Shown: positions 10,864 through 21,808 of the stretch, piece after piece
Layout: each line of letters opens with the position of its first letter
Position numbering within the stretch: position 1 is the stretch's first letter
Origin: Bradyrhizobium australiense
GTDB lineage: Bacteria > Pseudomonadota > Alphaproteobacteria > Rhizobiales > Xanthobacteraceae
NCBI RefSeq assembly: GCF_013114825.1
Contig: NZ_JAAVLX010000009.1
Span: forward strand, 186,001 to 250,000
Direction: 5' to 3'
DNA length: 64,000 bases
Program-made: the position numbers and the translations under genes
The notes under the pieces: generated by a model
Seen by the model: the letters and a program-made list of their open reading frames with translations, nothing else
What the model was told of the DNA's origin: nothing
Database searches by the model: none

Positions 10864-11613
10864 ATGAAGAAGTATCTGTTAGCTACAGTTGCTCTCATTG
10901 CATTTGCCGCGCCTGCGGCGGCCGCCGACCTCGCTGCGCGTCCCTACACCAAGGCGCCGCCGCCCGCGATTGCCGCCGTGTACGATTGGACCGGCTTCTA
11001 CATCGGCGCCAACGGCGGCTGGGGTTCGAGCCACAAGTGCTGGGATTCGGTGGCACCGGCTCTGCTGCTTGGCCCTGAGGGTTGTCATGACGCGACCGGT
11101 GGGGTGGCCGGTGGTCAGCTCGGCTATCGCTGGCAGACCGGCACCTGGGTGTTCGGTCTCGAAGGCCAGGGTAACTGGGCGGATCTGAGGGGCAGCAACG
11201 CAAGCACGCTGTTCCTCGGCTCCCGGAACGAGTCGCGGATCGATGCCTTCGGCCTGATCACCGGTCAGATCGGTTACGCAGCCAACAACGTTCTGTTCTA
11301 CGTCAAGGGTGGTGCGGCCGTCACCGCGGACCGCTTCCGCATCCGCGATATTCCCACTGGCATCGTCACTGGCACCACTGGCGATGATACCCGCTGGGGC
11401 GCCAGCGTCGGCGCGGGCATCGAATTCGGCTTCGCTCCGAACTGGTCGGCCGGCGTCGAATACAATCACCTGTTCATGCAGGACCGCACCTACACCTTCA
11501 CCTCGCCAGTCACTGGCGCGTTCTTTGCCGCCGATCGCATCCGCCAGGACGTCGATCTCGTCACCGTCCGCGTCAACTACCGCTGGGGTGGCCCGGTCAT
11601 CGCGAAGTACTGA
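10864..11613 (+). CDS. Outer-membrane beta-barrel protein (Omp25/Omp31 type)
   Basis: The 249-residue protein has a signal peptide (MKKYLLATVALIAFAAPAAAADL, cleaved near residue 21) and the family start ADLAARPYTKAP followed by YDWTGFYIGANGGWG. Glycine-rich amphipathic strands follow (GGQLGYRWQTG, FGLEGQGNW, GQIGYA, ARWGASVGAGIEFG), as expected of an eight-stranded surface barrel. It ends VNYRWGGPVIAKY rather than in the usual terminal aromatic plus F. A strong terminator follows at 11639. Relatives at 11948 (dead) and 20050 share the mature N-terminus, so these arose by duplication. Confidence 0.92.
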   Translation: MKKYLLATVALIAFAAPAAAADLAARPYTKAPPPAIAAVYDWTGFYIGANGGWGSSHKCWDSVAPALLLGPEGCHDATGGVAGGQLGYRWQTGTWVFGLEGQGNWADLRGSNASTLFLGSRNESRIDAFGLITGQIGYAANNVLFYVKGGAAVTADRFRIRDIPTGIVTGTTGDDTRWGASVGAGIEFGFAPNWSAGVEYNHLFMQDRTYTFTSPVTGAFFAADRIRQDVDLVTVRVNYRWGGPVIAKY

Positions 11614-11638
11614 TCGCGACGCCAGCGCGGGACTACGG

Positions 11639-11665
11639 AAAGGCCGGCTTTACGCCGGCCTTTTT
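11639..11665 (+). terminator. Rho-independent terminator of the omp gene
   Basis: A 10-bp perfect stem (AAAGGCCGGC / GCCGGCCTTT) with loop TTTAC and a run of Ts lies 25 bp after the omp stop. Confidence 0.9.
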
Positions 11666-11702
11666 GCTGGGATGTCGACATGGTCACACCGTGCATCAGC
11701 TA

Positions 11703-11735
11703 AAGTTCGGCGGCCCGGTGATCGCCAGATACTGA
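11703..11735 (+). pseudogene. C-terminal scar of a lost omp copy
   Basis: The reading frame KFGGPVIARY followed by TGA, and the bases after it (TGATCGTCGC), closely repeat the end of the intact omp gene (RWGGPVIAKY, TGATCGCGACGC at 11584-11622). Nothing upstream in this frame resembles the rest of the barrel. I read it as the last codons of a third tandem copy that was deleted. Confidence 0.6.
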
Positions 11736-11947
11736 TCGTCGCTTTCAACCACCGCGGCCGGCCGCGCGCCTTTTTTGGTTGTAGCCGGGCGCAACCGCTG
11801 CCCGCCATGGTTGTATTCTCCACGCTTTTGACCCAGATGCGATATTTCCGCGACAGCATTTCGCGGGAACTTTCGCGCTATATGCCAAAACAACCTCAAA
11901 TTGACGGCTGAGGAAAGTTAGGTTGGAGAGCCGCGAAAGGAAAAAAC

Positions 11948-12605
11948 GTGGAGAAGACCCTGCTGACCACCACAGGCCTGATCGCGCTTGGGATGGCGCC
12001 CGCGATGGCCGCCGATCTTGCTGCCAGCCCCTATACCAAGGCGCCCGCCGCAGCGATTGCGATCAATAATTGGACCGGCTTCTACATCGGTGCGATGGGC
12101 GGCTATGCCCAACAAAACTCTTCGTCCCTGGGCGCGGGCGAGGTCAGCGGCGGCTTCGCCGGCGGTACGCTCGGCTACGACTGGCAGACCGGCAACCTTG
12201 TGCTCGGCGTCGAGGTCGATGCCGCCTGAGCGGATGTCGGCTTCACTGTGGGCAACCCAGCGCTTGCCGCGTTCGAGACCCGGATTCGCGAGATGGGCAC
12301 CGTTCGTGGCCGCATCGGCTACGCCTTCGACCAAGTCCTCGTCTACGGCACCGGCGGCTATGCGTGGGCCGACAATCGCGTGACGATATCGGGGCTCGGT
12401 TTGAGCGTGTCGGACAGCAAGATCCACTCCGGCTGGACTCTCGGTGCCGGCGTCGAGGTGATGTTCGCACCGAAATGGTTCGGTCAAAGCCGAGTACCTC
12501 TATCGCAGCTTCGAAGGCCAGACCTACTTCGCAGGCATCGCTCCTCTTCCGAGCGGAACACTCAACCTGAACAGCGTTCAGGTCGGCGTGAACTACCACT
12601 TCTAA
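11948..12605 (+). pseudogene. Inactivated outer-membrane barrel gene (nonsense codon plus frameshift)
   Basis: The gene starts MEKTLLTTTGLIALGMAPAMAADLAASPYTKAP with signal peptide and family N-terminus, and runs 93 codons to a TGA at 12227-12229 (DAA-stop-ADVGF). The relative at 20050 has DAAGASI there, so a Gly codon GGA probably became TGA. The frame continues intact to TGG at 12476, where one extra T near 12479 shifts it. The missing end is open in the next frame (VKAEYLYRSFEGQTYF ... VQVGVNYHF, TAA at 12603-12605). Total length without the lesions would be about 218 residues, normal for the family. A terminator follows at 12628. Confidence 0.92.
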
Positions 12606-12627
12606 GATTTCCTGCTGAAGCTGCCTG

Positions 12628-12662
12628 CGCCTCCGTTCCGCAACCCGGAACGGAGGCGTTTT
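12628..12662 (+). terminator. Rho-independent terminator after the omp pseudogene
   Basis: A 13-bp perfect stem (CGCCTCCGTTCCG / CGGAACGGAGGCG) with a 5-nt loop is followed by TTTT. It is still intact although the gene it serves is dead. Confidence 0.88.
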
Positions 12663-12766
12663 GTTCATCGGCGTTCCGCAACCGCGCTGCTGACGGCTGC
12701 TGCCAAAAAGATCTCAGTTCAAACAATCCGTTGATGGTTCGCGCGCGGCACTGGAAATTTTCCGTC

Positions 12767-12781
12767 GTTCTTCCTATGTTC
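12767..12781. promoter_or_regulatory. Candidate LexA (SOS) box upstream of uvrA
   Basis: GTTCTTCCTATGTTC matches GTTC-N7-GTTC exactly and ends 92 bp before the uvrA ATG, in the promoter region. uvrA is a classical LexA target, and this is the consensus spacing known for alphaproteobacterial LexA. Confidence 0.72.
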
Positions 12782-12873
12782 CGACTTTCGATCAACGGCG
12801 CCTGATCCCGGTTCTTGGCCGGCAATGCGCGCCCAACGTGGCGCGTGCGATCTGCGCGCCTGGAAATGCCGAT

Positions 12874-15855
<2,982 letters not shown>

Positions 15856-16187
15856 GCGAGGCGGCAGGTGTTCATCAATCCTTCGTTCACCTGCCGCGTG
15901 TGTCTGGGATAATCTATGTCAGCTTCCGTCGCCGCTTACCACGATTTCAGATCACCGTAGGCATATTTTGCCAATTATCGAATCCGACGGGGATCAGTTG
16001 CGCTGCCACCACGATTCACATTGCACTGGCGGCCAATTTCCATAGATGCTCTGTTGAATCTTCAGGCCGGCCGGGAACCCTGGGCTCCATACGTCGATCC
16101 ATTGTCAGCACCGAAACGCGCGCACCTCATCGCCGACGTCCGTCGCAACGCCGCTTTCTACGGCACCCCTACGCCCCTCCCCGAGAT
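15856..16187. other. Intergenic region after uvrA
   Basis: No gene is supported here. A 10-bp perfect inverted repeat (GCGGCAGGTG / CACCTGCCGC, 15861-15897) with a 17-nt loop lies just behind the uvrA stop and may act in transcript ending, although there is no T-run. The rest shows no repeat or motif I can name. Confidence 0.5.
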
Positions 16188-17129
16188 CTACCGTCTGAGA
16201 AACGCCCCGAACGCCCTTGGCCCGTCGCCGACCTTGATCTCGCCTGTCACCTTCAGCTCGACCGCATCGATCACGCTGATCGAGTTGCTCTCCCAGTTCG
16301 CCACGATGATCTGCCTGCCGTCCGCCGTCGCCGCGATCCCTTCCGGGTAATCGCCCACGGTAATGCGCTTGACCGGAGCCAGCGTTAAGAGATCGAACAC
16401 GCTGACGGTGCCGTCATACTGGTCGGAGACGAAGCCGCGGCCCTGGGCCAGTGCGACCGCATAGGGCCGCAAGCCCGTCTTCACGCGCGCGATCTCGCGG
16501 GCCTCCGCGATATCGATGACAGACACATCGTTCGATCCGACATTAGCTGTGTAGGCGCGCCGGCCCTCGGCATCGATGGTAATGCCAAACGGGCGCTCCC
16601 CGACCTTGATCGTGGCCCGCCGTTTCCGCGTCGCCGTATCGATGACGGAGACGCTGTCGGCATCGCGGTCCGCCGAAAGCAGGAGCCGCCCGTCCGATGT
16701 CACCGCAAGCCCCGACGGCGAGGCACCGACCGCAATATCCGCGACCACGCGCAGCTCTTTCGGATGGATCACCCGCACCGCCGCGGCGTACCAGTCCGCC
16801 ACATAGACCGTCGCACCATCCGGCGCCACCGCCACGCCGAGCGGACCGCCGCCGACGTCGATCTTGCCGACGACCTGGCGCGCAGCGGCGTCGATCACCG
16901 TGAGCGCCTTGGCGTCAGGACTCGTCACATAGGCGAAGCGTCCATCCGGCGTGACGGCGACGCCCGCCGGCTTGCCGCCAATCGCGATGGTCGCGACCGG
17001 CCGCGACGTCGCGAGATCAACGACGGTGAGATTTTCGCTGAGCTGATTGGTGACAAACGCCTCCTCGGCCCAAGCGCTCCAAACCGTGCCGATGCTGGCG
17101 ACCAGCGCCGCCAGAACAAGGACCCGCAC
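16188..17129 (-). CDS. Secreted YVTN-type beta-propeller protein
   Basis: The 313-residue protein begins with a signal peptide (cleavage near AWA/EEA, residue 21). It then has about seven repeats of roughly 42 residues of the form G-P-GVAVTPDGR-AYV-----TVIDAATR, the YVTN/YncE beta-propeller pattern. Such proteins accompany periplasmic PQQ-dependent alcohol oxidation in several proteobacteria. The gene just upstream, 2 bp away, encodes an MxaD-like protein of the same context, so the two are probably one operon. No quinoprotein dehydrogenase or cytochrome gene is near, so the partner must be elsewhere if the link is real. Confidence 0.85.
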   Translation of the reverse strand: MRVLVLAALVASIGTVWSAWAEEAFVTNQLSENLTVVDLATSRPVATIAIGGKPAGVAVTPDGRFAYVTSPDAKALTVIDAAARQVVGKIDVGGGPLGVAVAPDGATVYVADWYAAAVRVIHPKELRVVADIAVGASPSGLAVTSDGRLLLSADRDADSVSVIDTATRKRRATIKVGERPFGITIDAEGRRAYTANVGSNDVSVIDIAEAREIARVKTGLRPYAVALAQGRGFVSDQYDGTVSVFDLLTLAPVKRITVGDYPEGIAATADGRQIIVANWESNSISVIDAVELKVTGEIKVGDGPRAFGAFLRR

Positions 17130-17131
17130 AA

Positions 17132-17674
17132 TCAGCTTCCGCGTTCGACCTTCTTCTTCAGCGCTTCGAGCCCCGCGCGATAAAGCCCGCTCACCGCCTT
17201 CACGGCAGCCTCATCGCTCAGCTCCGGCGGCGGATCGTTGTTGGGAAAGCCGCGATAGAACGCGCCAGCCCATTCCAGGACGCTGCCCTTGCCGTCTGCG
17301 CTCGGCGACACCGTCAGCGTGGAGGAGTAATTAGTGACCGGCAGCACCTTCACGTCGACGGCCGTGATCCGGTAGGAATAGGTCATCTTCTCGGCATCGT
17401 ACTTGTAGAGTTCCTCATCGACGGTCGCGCCGTCTGCCAGCGTCAGCCGCCGCGTCGCCTCGATCTCGTTGCCTTTCGTGCCCTCGGTCCTGCTGACCGG
17501 CTGCAGCCAGCTCATGTCCTGGAAATTGCCGACCACCGCCCACATCTTCGCCGGCGGCGCGTTGATCTCGATCGATTCCCGCACCTTCTGGCGGGTTGGC
17601 CCGTGCGCCCAGGCGGCCCCCATTACCGCCAGCGCCATTACCACAGCGCCCACCCTCGCGATCGTCCCTCTCAT
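17132..17674 (-). CDS. MxaD-like SRPBCC-family periplasmic protein
   Basis: The 180-residue product has a signal peptide (MRGTIARVGAVVMALAVMGAAWAHG) and an SRPBCC/START-like ligand-binding fold: RESIEINAPPAKMWAVVGNF, then GNEIEATRRLTLADG and a C-terminal helix AVSGLYRAGLEALKKK. It most resembles MxaD, a helper of periplasmic methanol dehydrogenase. I chose the ATG at 17672-17674, which has GGGGAAA upstream and starts the signal peptide; a longer frame exists but lacks these features. It is the first gene of a pair with the YVTN propeller gene. Confidence 0.8.
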   Translation of the reverse strand: MRGTIARVGAVVMALAVMGAAWAHGPTRQKVRESIEINAPPAKMWAVVGNFQDMSWLQPVSRTEGTKGNEIEATRRLTLADGATVDEELYKYDAEKMTYSYRITAVDVKVLPVTNYSSTLTVSPSADGKGSVLEWAGAFYRGFPNNDPPPELSDEAAVKAVSGLYRAGLEALKKKVERGS

Positions 17675-17881
17675 GTCGTTTCCCCAAGGTTTCATTGGCC
17701 CCGCGCTGGCGCGCGGTGGCGATATCGTTACGCATTCTCGTGCCAAAGAAGGCTGGTTCGTGGCGCAGCCGGGGAAGCGGTCGCGACAGGATGGCGTTGG
17801 CCGGCCTGTTCCTCGCCGCGCAGCAAGCGGGTCGCGCGGCAAGGCTGCCTACGCCGCTCCCAAAAACTGCAAAGCCCGCGC

Positions 17882-18208
17882 CTACACCGTCCAGTAGTGC
17901 GGATGCGGCTGCGAGCGGTCGCCCCAGTCGAAGGCGTCATCATCGAGCTCGCACGGACCCTTGTGGAGATCCTCCAGTGTCACGTCGGTCTGGTAGGCCT
18001 GACGCGCGGGATCAAACCGGAGAGCGTCCCACCGGATCGGACAATGATGGTGGCTGCCGAGCAGCCCTCCGGTCTTGACGACGGCGTAGGCAACCGTTCC
18101 GCTCACCTTGTCGAGCATCAGCCGCTCGATCGAGCCGAGCTTTGTGCCGTCGCGCCCGTACACGTTCACGCGCTCGACGCGATCACTGGGCACGAGGGTA
18201 TGAGGCAT
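17882..18208 (-). CDS. PRC-barrel domain protein
   Basis: The 108-residue protein holds one PRC-barrel (residues about 10-75): VERVNVYGRDGTKLGSIERLMLDKVSGTVAYAVV, the fold shared by RimM and the photosynthetic reaction centre H subunit. A His-rich stretch SHHHCPIRWDALRFD follows. No signal or membrane segment is seen. The ATG at 18206-18208 is set by AGGGAGG six bases upstream. Stand-alone proteins of this type are common in rhizobia, often linked to stress response, but their role is unproven. The large hairpin at 18303 separates it from the ATPase gene upstream. Confidence 0.85.
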   Translation of the reverse strand: MPHTLVPSDRVERVNVYGRDGTKLGSIERLMLDKVSGTVAYAVVKTGGLLGSHHHCPIRWDALRFDPARQAYQTDVTLEDLHKGPCELDDDAFDWGDRSQPHPHYWTV

Positions 18209-18302
18209 GGCGACCTCCCTGTTTTCCCTTGTTCGGTCGAGATAATAGCACAACCGAGTCCGGCATGGGTGATCGCACGCTGCGACAAAGTCTGCAGTTA
18301 CC

Positions 18303-18366
18303 GTACGATGGGTAGAGCCAACGGGGCCGGCCGACAGGCCGGACCCGTTGGCTCTACCCGTCGTAC
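18303..18366. repeat. Long near-perfect hairpin between ATPase and PRC-barrel genes
   Basis: Two 30-bp arms with only two mismatches flank the loop GACA (arms begin GTACGATGGGTAGAGCC and end GGCTCTACCCGTCGTAC). It starts 7 bp beyond the ATPase stop, so it may terminate that transcript, but the stem is far longer than an ordinary terminator and lacks a T-run. Confidence 0.88.
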
Positions 18367-18372
18367 AAGCCC

Positions 18373-19146
18373 TCACTCCTCGATCGCCGCCTGCACGAAA
18401 CCGTCCGGATCGTCGCAAAACTCGCGCAGGACCTTGTAGTGATCGGTCTCGCGCACCGTCACGGGCTCCAGCCCGTACTTTGTCAGCCGTAGCAGCGTCG
18501 CGTTCGGATAGGCCATTAGCACCGGCGAATGTGTGGCCATGATGATCTGGCAGTGGCCGATCTGGTCCATCCGCCGCATCAGTTTCAGAAACTCGATCTG
18601 GCGCGCGGGCGACAGCGCGGATTCCGGTTCGTCGAAGATGAAGATGCCCTGCCGCTGGCAACGCTCTTCGAAGAAGCGCAGAAAACCTTCGCCGTGGGAG
18701 TGCGAGAGGAAGTCAGGAGGCGGCGGCCCGAACGGGTCATCCAGCGCTGCCTTGTCCAGATATCTCGCAACCGAGAAGAAGCTTTCCGCGCGGAAGAACC
18801 ATCCGTTGGTAATCTTGGGCAGCCAGCTGGCGCGAAGTGCGGCCGAGAGACTGCCGCCCATCTTTTCCAGCGCGCCGGAGTGGTCGACTGGCGCATAGCC
18901 CTTGCCACCGCCGGCTTCATCGTAACCGGCAAGCACAGCGATGCCTTCGAGCAACGTGGATTTCCCGGTGCCGTTCTCGCCGACGATGATGGTGATCGCA
19001 CGCTGAAAACTGAGTTCGAAGTCGTCGCACAGCAGCGGCAGACAGAACGGATAGGCCTCGCGGTTGGTGATCCGCGTCGGCTCGAGCCAGATGCGCTTGA
19101 GGTACGGCGCCGGCAGGTTGATCGGGCGATTGCGTCGTGAGGCCAT
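18373..19146 (-). CDS. P-loop ATPase of the ABC/SMC-like AAA type
   Basis: The 257-residue protein has Walker A GENGTGKST (about residues 53-61), a signature-like region, Walker B GIFIFDEPESAL (about residues 170-181) and a following IIMATHSPVL switch. This is the compact ABC-type head found in RecF/OLD-like predicted ATPases. No membrane segment or nuclease domain is visible. The ATG at 19144-19146 is the best start; a TTG 20 codons upstream is possible. It is a single gene, not next to a permease, so it is unlikely to be a transporter. The substrate is unknown. Confidence 0.85.
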   Translation of the reverse strand: MASRRNRPINLPAPYLKRIWLEPTRITNREAYPFCLPLLCDDFELSFQRAITIIVGENGTGKSTLLEGIAVLAGYDEAGGGKGYAPVDHSGALEKMGGSLSAALRASWLPKITNGWFFRAESFFSVARYLDKAALDDPFGPPPPDFLSHSHGEGFLRFFEERCQRQGIFIFDEPESALSPARQIEFLKLMRRMDQIGHCQIIMATHSPVLMAYPNATLLRLTKYGLEPVTVRETDHYKVLREFCDDPDGFVQAAIEE

Positions 19147-19244
19147 GTGGGCGGGTCCGAAGGGAACAACTTCGCATTCAATGCATATATCAGGATCGTC
19201 CTGCAACCCCAGATGGCAGGAAAGCCCTTTGCCAAGAACCAGCG

Positions 19245-19567
19245 ATGCCGAGCGCCGCCTACGCCCTCTTCCGCAATGCCATCCTCAACGAGCAGCAGGT
19301 CGTCTGCGACTACAGCGGCCGCAGCCGCGAACTCTGCCCACATATCATTGGCACCAACAAACGCGGCGAAGAGGTTGTGCTGGCCTGGCAGTTCGCCGGC
19401 GAAGCAGTGGCCCGCTGCCGCAATGGCGCTGCCTGAAACTCGCCGATGTCAGCGATGCCCGGGTGCGCCCGGGCCGCTGGCATGAGGGCGGCTCGCATCG
19501 CACCACCCAGACCTGCGTCAGCGATATTGATCTCGACATCAACGTTCACGTTCGCAAGCGGCGCTAA
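19245..19567 (+). pseudogene. Frameshifted small conserved gene
   Basis: The frame from ATG 19245 reads MPSAAYALFRNAILNEQQ and continues to WQFAGE at about 19406, then runs out at a TGA. The next frame, read from the same point, gives SSGPLPQWRCLKLADV and continues coherently to DIDLDINVHVRKRR and TAA at 19567. Joined, they make a protein of about 107 residues with a single domain-like pattern (HIIGTNKRGEEVVLAWQF), so one base has been gained or lost near 19405. The product has no recognised function. Sequencing error is an alternative. Confidence 0.65.
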
Positions 19568-19586
19568 TGCCGCCTCACATTCAATC

Positions 19587-19686
19587 GTCATCACCCGCGA
19601 AGGCGGGTGACCCAGTATTCCAAAGACGCCAGTGATTGAACGAAGAAGCCGCAGCGTACTAGATTCCTCGCCTCGCGGGAGATGAC
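19587..19686. repeat. Dispersed ~100-bp element type A, copy 1
   Basis: It begins GTCATCACCCGC-GAAG-GCGGGTGAC (a hairpin), continues CCCAGTATTCCA, has a variable middle and the GCCGCAGCGTACTAGA block, and ends in a short hairpin and GATGAC. This copy is diverged at the right end. Confidence 0.85.
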
Positions 19687-20049
19687 GAGTTCACGTAATC
19701 CTCGCCCTCATTGGGATGAGGGAAGCGATTATCGAATGAATACACTCGCCTCTCTCTCGCAAACCGAGAACGCGCGCCACGTTACACGTCGCCGCACTGC
19801 TGTCGAAATAGCAACCTGCCCGCGCCAATGCGCGAACGCGCTTCGGTCCAATTTTTGCCGGCATACATGTCGTATGGTTAATCTGCGAACGACGTTTCTC
19901 ACATCCGTACAAACGTCGCTTGCAGACGGCTCTTCGGGGGCGCGTTCGCGCCCACTTCCACAAACGATACGTCACCATGCCGGTGCAATCAGTCCGCGAT
20001 GGCGGCCTGCAGGGGGGTTATACGAGTGTTCAACTTCAGGGGACAAAAA
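19687..20049. other. Intergenic region upstream of the third omp gene
   Basis: No gene is supported. The stretch 19830-19960 is less GC-rich and probably holds the omp promoter; AGGGGAC 5-11 bp before the ATG at 20050 is the ribosome site. Confidence 0.5.
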
Positions 20050-20706
20050 ATGAAACGACTACTTCTAGCTGGTGTGGCTTTTTCGGTCGCGACCGCGGCC
20101 TCGGCGGCCGACATGCCGGCGCGGCCCTACGCCAAGGCTCCGGCGGTGGTGTCTCCGGCGTACAACTGGTCGGGCTTTTATATCGGCGCGATGGGCGGCT
20201 TTGGCTGGGGTGGCAGCGATAGCGACGGCAGCGGCGGGTTCGGCGGTGGCACGATCGGCTACAACTGGCAGCTCCCCGGCAGCCAGTTCGTATTCGGTGT
20301 CGAAGTCGACGCCGCCGGCGCCAGCATCAAGGACAGCGTCACCGAAGACATCGGCGGCCTCCTGGTCACGACGGAAAACAAGATCAACTCATTCGGCAGC
20401 GTGACCGGCCGCGCCGGCTTCGCGATGGATGCGGCCTTGATCTATGCCAAGGGAGGTTATGCCTGGGCCAACAACAAGGCCTCGATTTCAGCGCTGGGCA
20501 CGACGTTTTCGGACAGCCAGTCTCACTCGGGATACACGATCGGAGGCGGCCTCGAATATTTGTTCACGCCAAGCTGGTCGGCCAAGGCCGAATACATGTA
20601 CACCAGCCTCGGCGGCGAGACCTACAATTTCGGCGGTTTCCCGCTGGATTCCGGCACGCTCGACTTCCACACCATCAAGGTTGGCGTGAACTATCACTTC
20701 AGGTGA
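20050..20706 (+). CDS. Outer-membrane beta-barrel protein (Omp25/Omp31 type)
   Basis: The 218-residue protein has a signal peptide (MKRLLLAGVAFSVATAASAAD, cleaved near residue 19), the family start ADMPARPYAKAP and YNWSGFYIGAMGGFGWG. Barrel strands follow (GGTIGYNWQ, FVFGVEVDAAG, GRAGFAMD, GYTIGGGLEYLF, AKAEYMYTSLG), ending VGVNYHFR, the C-terminal strand expected for BAM assembly. The ATG at 20050 is set by AGGGGAC. It is the closest relative of the dead copy at 11948 and can serve as its template. Repeats D and A2 follow within 20 and 112 bp. Confidence 0.92.
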   Translation: MKRLLLAGVAFSVATAASAADMPARPYAKAPAVVSPAYNWSGFYIGAMGGFGWGGSDSDGSGGFGGGTIGYNWQLPGSQFVFGVEVDAAGASIKDSVTEDIGGLLVTTENKINSFGSVTGRAGFAMDAALIYAKGGYAWANNKASISALGTTFSDSQSHSGYTIGGGLEYLFTPSWSAKAEYMYTSLGGETYNFGGFPLDSGTLDFHTIKVGVNYHFR

Positions 20707-20725
20707 GGTCGAGAAGTGTAGAGCT

Positions 20726-20812
20726 GTAGGGTGGGCAAAGCGTAGCGTGCCCACCACTCAGGAGCGAACCGGAAAGACGGTGGGCGCGGCGCAAGACCGC
20801 ATTGGCACCTAC
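20726..20812. repeat. GTAGGGTGGGCAAAG intergenic repeat (type D)
   Basis: It begins GTAGGGTGGGCAAAGCG followed by TAGCGTGCCCACC, a hairpin known by eye from many proteobacterial intergenic regions, and ends GGTGGGCGCGGCGCAAG...GGCACCTAC. One copy is seen here, directly behind the omp gene. Confidence 0.75.
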
Positions 20813-20817
20813 AGACT

Positions 20818-20918
20818 GTCGTCACCCGCGAAGGCGGGTGACCCAGTATTCCAGAGATGCTTGTAACTGAAACGCAAGGCCGCGGTGTACTGGATGCCCC
20901 GCATGCGCGGGGCATGAC
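20818..20918. repeat. Dispersed ~100-bp element type A, copy 2
   Basis: GTCGTCACCCGCGAAGGCGG opens it, CCAGTATTCCAGAG follows, and the right half GGCCGCGGTGTACTGGATG ends in the hairpin CCCCGCATGCGCGGGG and CATGAC. It is a full-length copy lying between convergent genes. Confidence 0.92.
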
Positions 20919-20946
20919 ATCGCATTTGGGGAAACAGTGCCCCCGT

Positions 20947-21804
20947 TCAAACCACCTCGAGCACCAGCTCCATCGTCATCAGCACCGGATTGTCGCCGCG
21001 TATCAGCCGCCCCTCGGCGATGCCGCCGAGATAATCGACGAGCGCGACGTCGAGCTCGGCCTGCAGCGTGCCATCAGCGCCGGGCGCGATCGCGCCCGCC
21101 GTGATCGCAAGCTCGGTCGCAAACGGCACGACGGTTCGGCCATCGGTGAAATGCGCGCCGATGGTGGAGCCGACGCCGCCGTGAATGCGCGCGCGCAGGA
21201 TACCGTGCTGCCGGCAGAAGGTCTCCAGCGCGGCGGCAAAATCCTGATTCGGCCGCAGCCGCAGCGCGAAGGCGCGGCTGGTGGTCTCGGCGTCCGTGCT
21301 CGCGCGCGCGATGGGACCGAACAATTTGAAATTGGTCTCGGGATCGTGCTCGGCCGTGAAGATCGCGCCGTCGAGGCCGAATGCTTCCACCGCAAACGAT
21401 TCGGCGATGATGCTCTCCTCGGGCAGAATGTGGCCGCCGTGCAGATGTCCGTCGGTCTCTGTCCACAGCCCGTGGCAATGGAAGAACGGCGCCCTGTCGC
21501 GCTCGCCGAGCGTCATCGCGCCGAGCTTCAGCCGCGTCAGGCCGGACGGCCGAAACGTGTCGCTGTAGAACGCAGCATTCGCGCCGGTCTTCGACAGCGC
21601 CGGCATCACATAGGCAAACGGCCCGAGCGCCCCTCCCCGCATGCTCAACACGCCGCCTGAAAATCCGGCTTCGGCAAAGCCGCGGCGCACGGCCTCCAGC
21701 AGCGGCAGGCCGGCCTGCAGCGTGAACGAAAACGCCCGGCCCCGCGCCTCGACCCATTGGATGCGTTCGGGCGCGGGCGGCCCGGGCTGCGCGATGCTGC
21801 GCAT
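20947..21804 (-). CDS. Two-domain PPC (DUF296) protein
   Basis: The protein (285 residues from ATG 21804; an ATG at 21837 would add 11) shows two copies of the PPC/DUF296 fold. The first has HCHGLWTETDGHLHGGHILPE (about residues 110-130) and the second RARIHGGVGSTIGAHFTDG (about residues 205-225). The His and Gly positions are those used for metal or ligand binding in the family. Related domains bind DNA through AT-hooks in plants, but no AT-hook is seen here, so a metabolic or ligand role is as likely. It begins 4 bp behind the acyl-CoA synthetase stop and is surely co-transcribed with it. Confidence 0.8.
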   Translation of the reverse strand: MRSIAQPGPPAPERIQWVEARGRAFSFTLQAGLPLLEAVRRGFAEAGFSGGVLSMRGGALGPFAYVMPALSKTGANAAFYSDTFRPSGLTRLKLGAMTLGERDRAPFFHCHGLWTETDGHLHGGHILPEESIIAESFAVEAFGLDGAIFTAEHDPETNFKLFGPIARASTDAETTSRAFALRLRPNQDFAAALETFCRQHGILRARIHGGVGSTIGAHFTDGRTVVPFATELAITAGAIAPGADGTLQAELDVALVDYLGGIAEGRLIRGDNPVLMTMELVLEVV

Positions 21805-21808
21805 CGGT

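Noticed and set aside
12227..12229. In-frame TGA in the omp gene as a selenocysteine or read-through codon
   Set aside because: A second lesion (inserted T near 12479) also breaks the frame, and the related gene has Gly at this site. Simple decay explains both.
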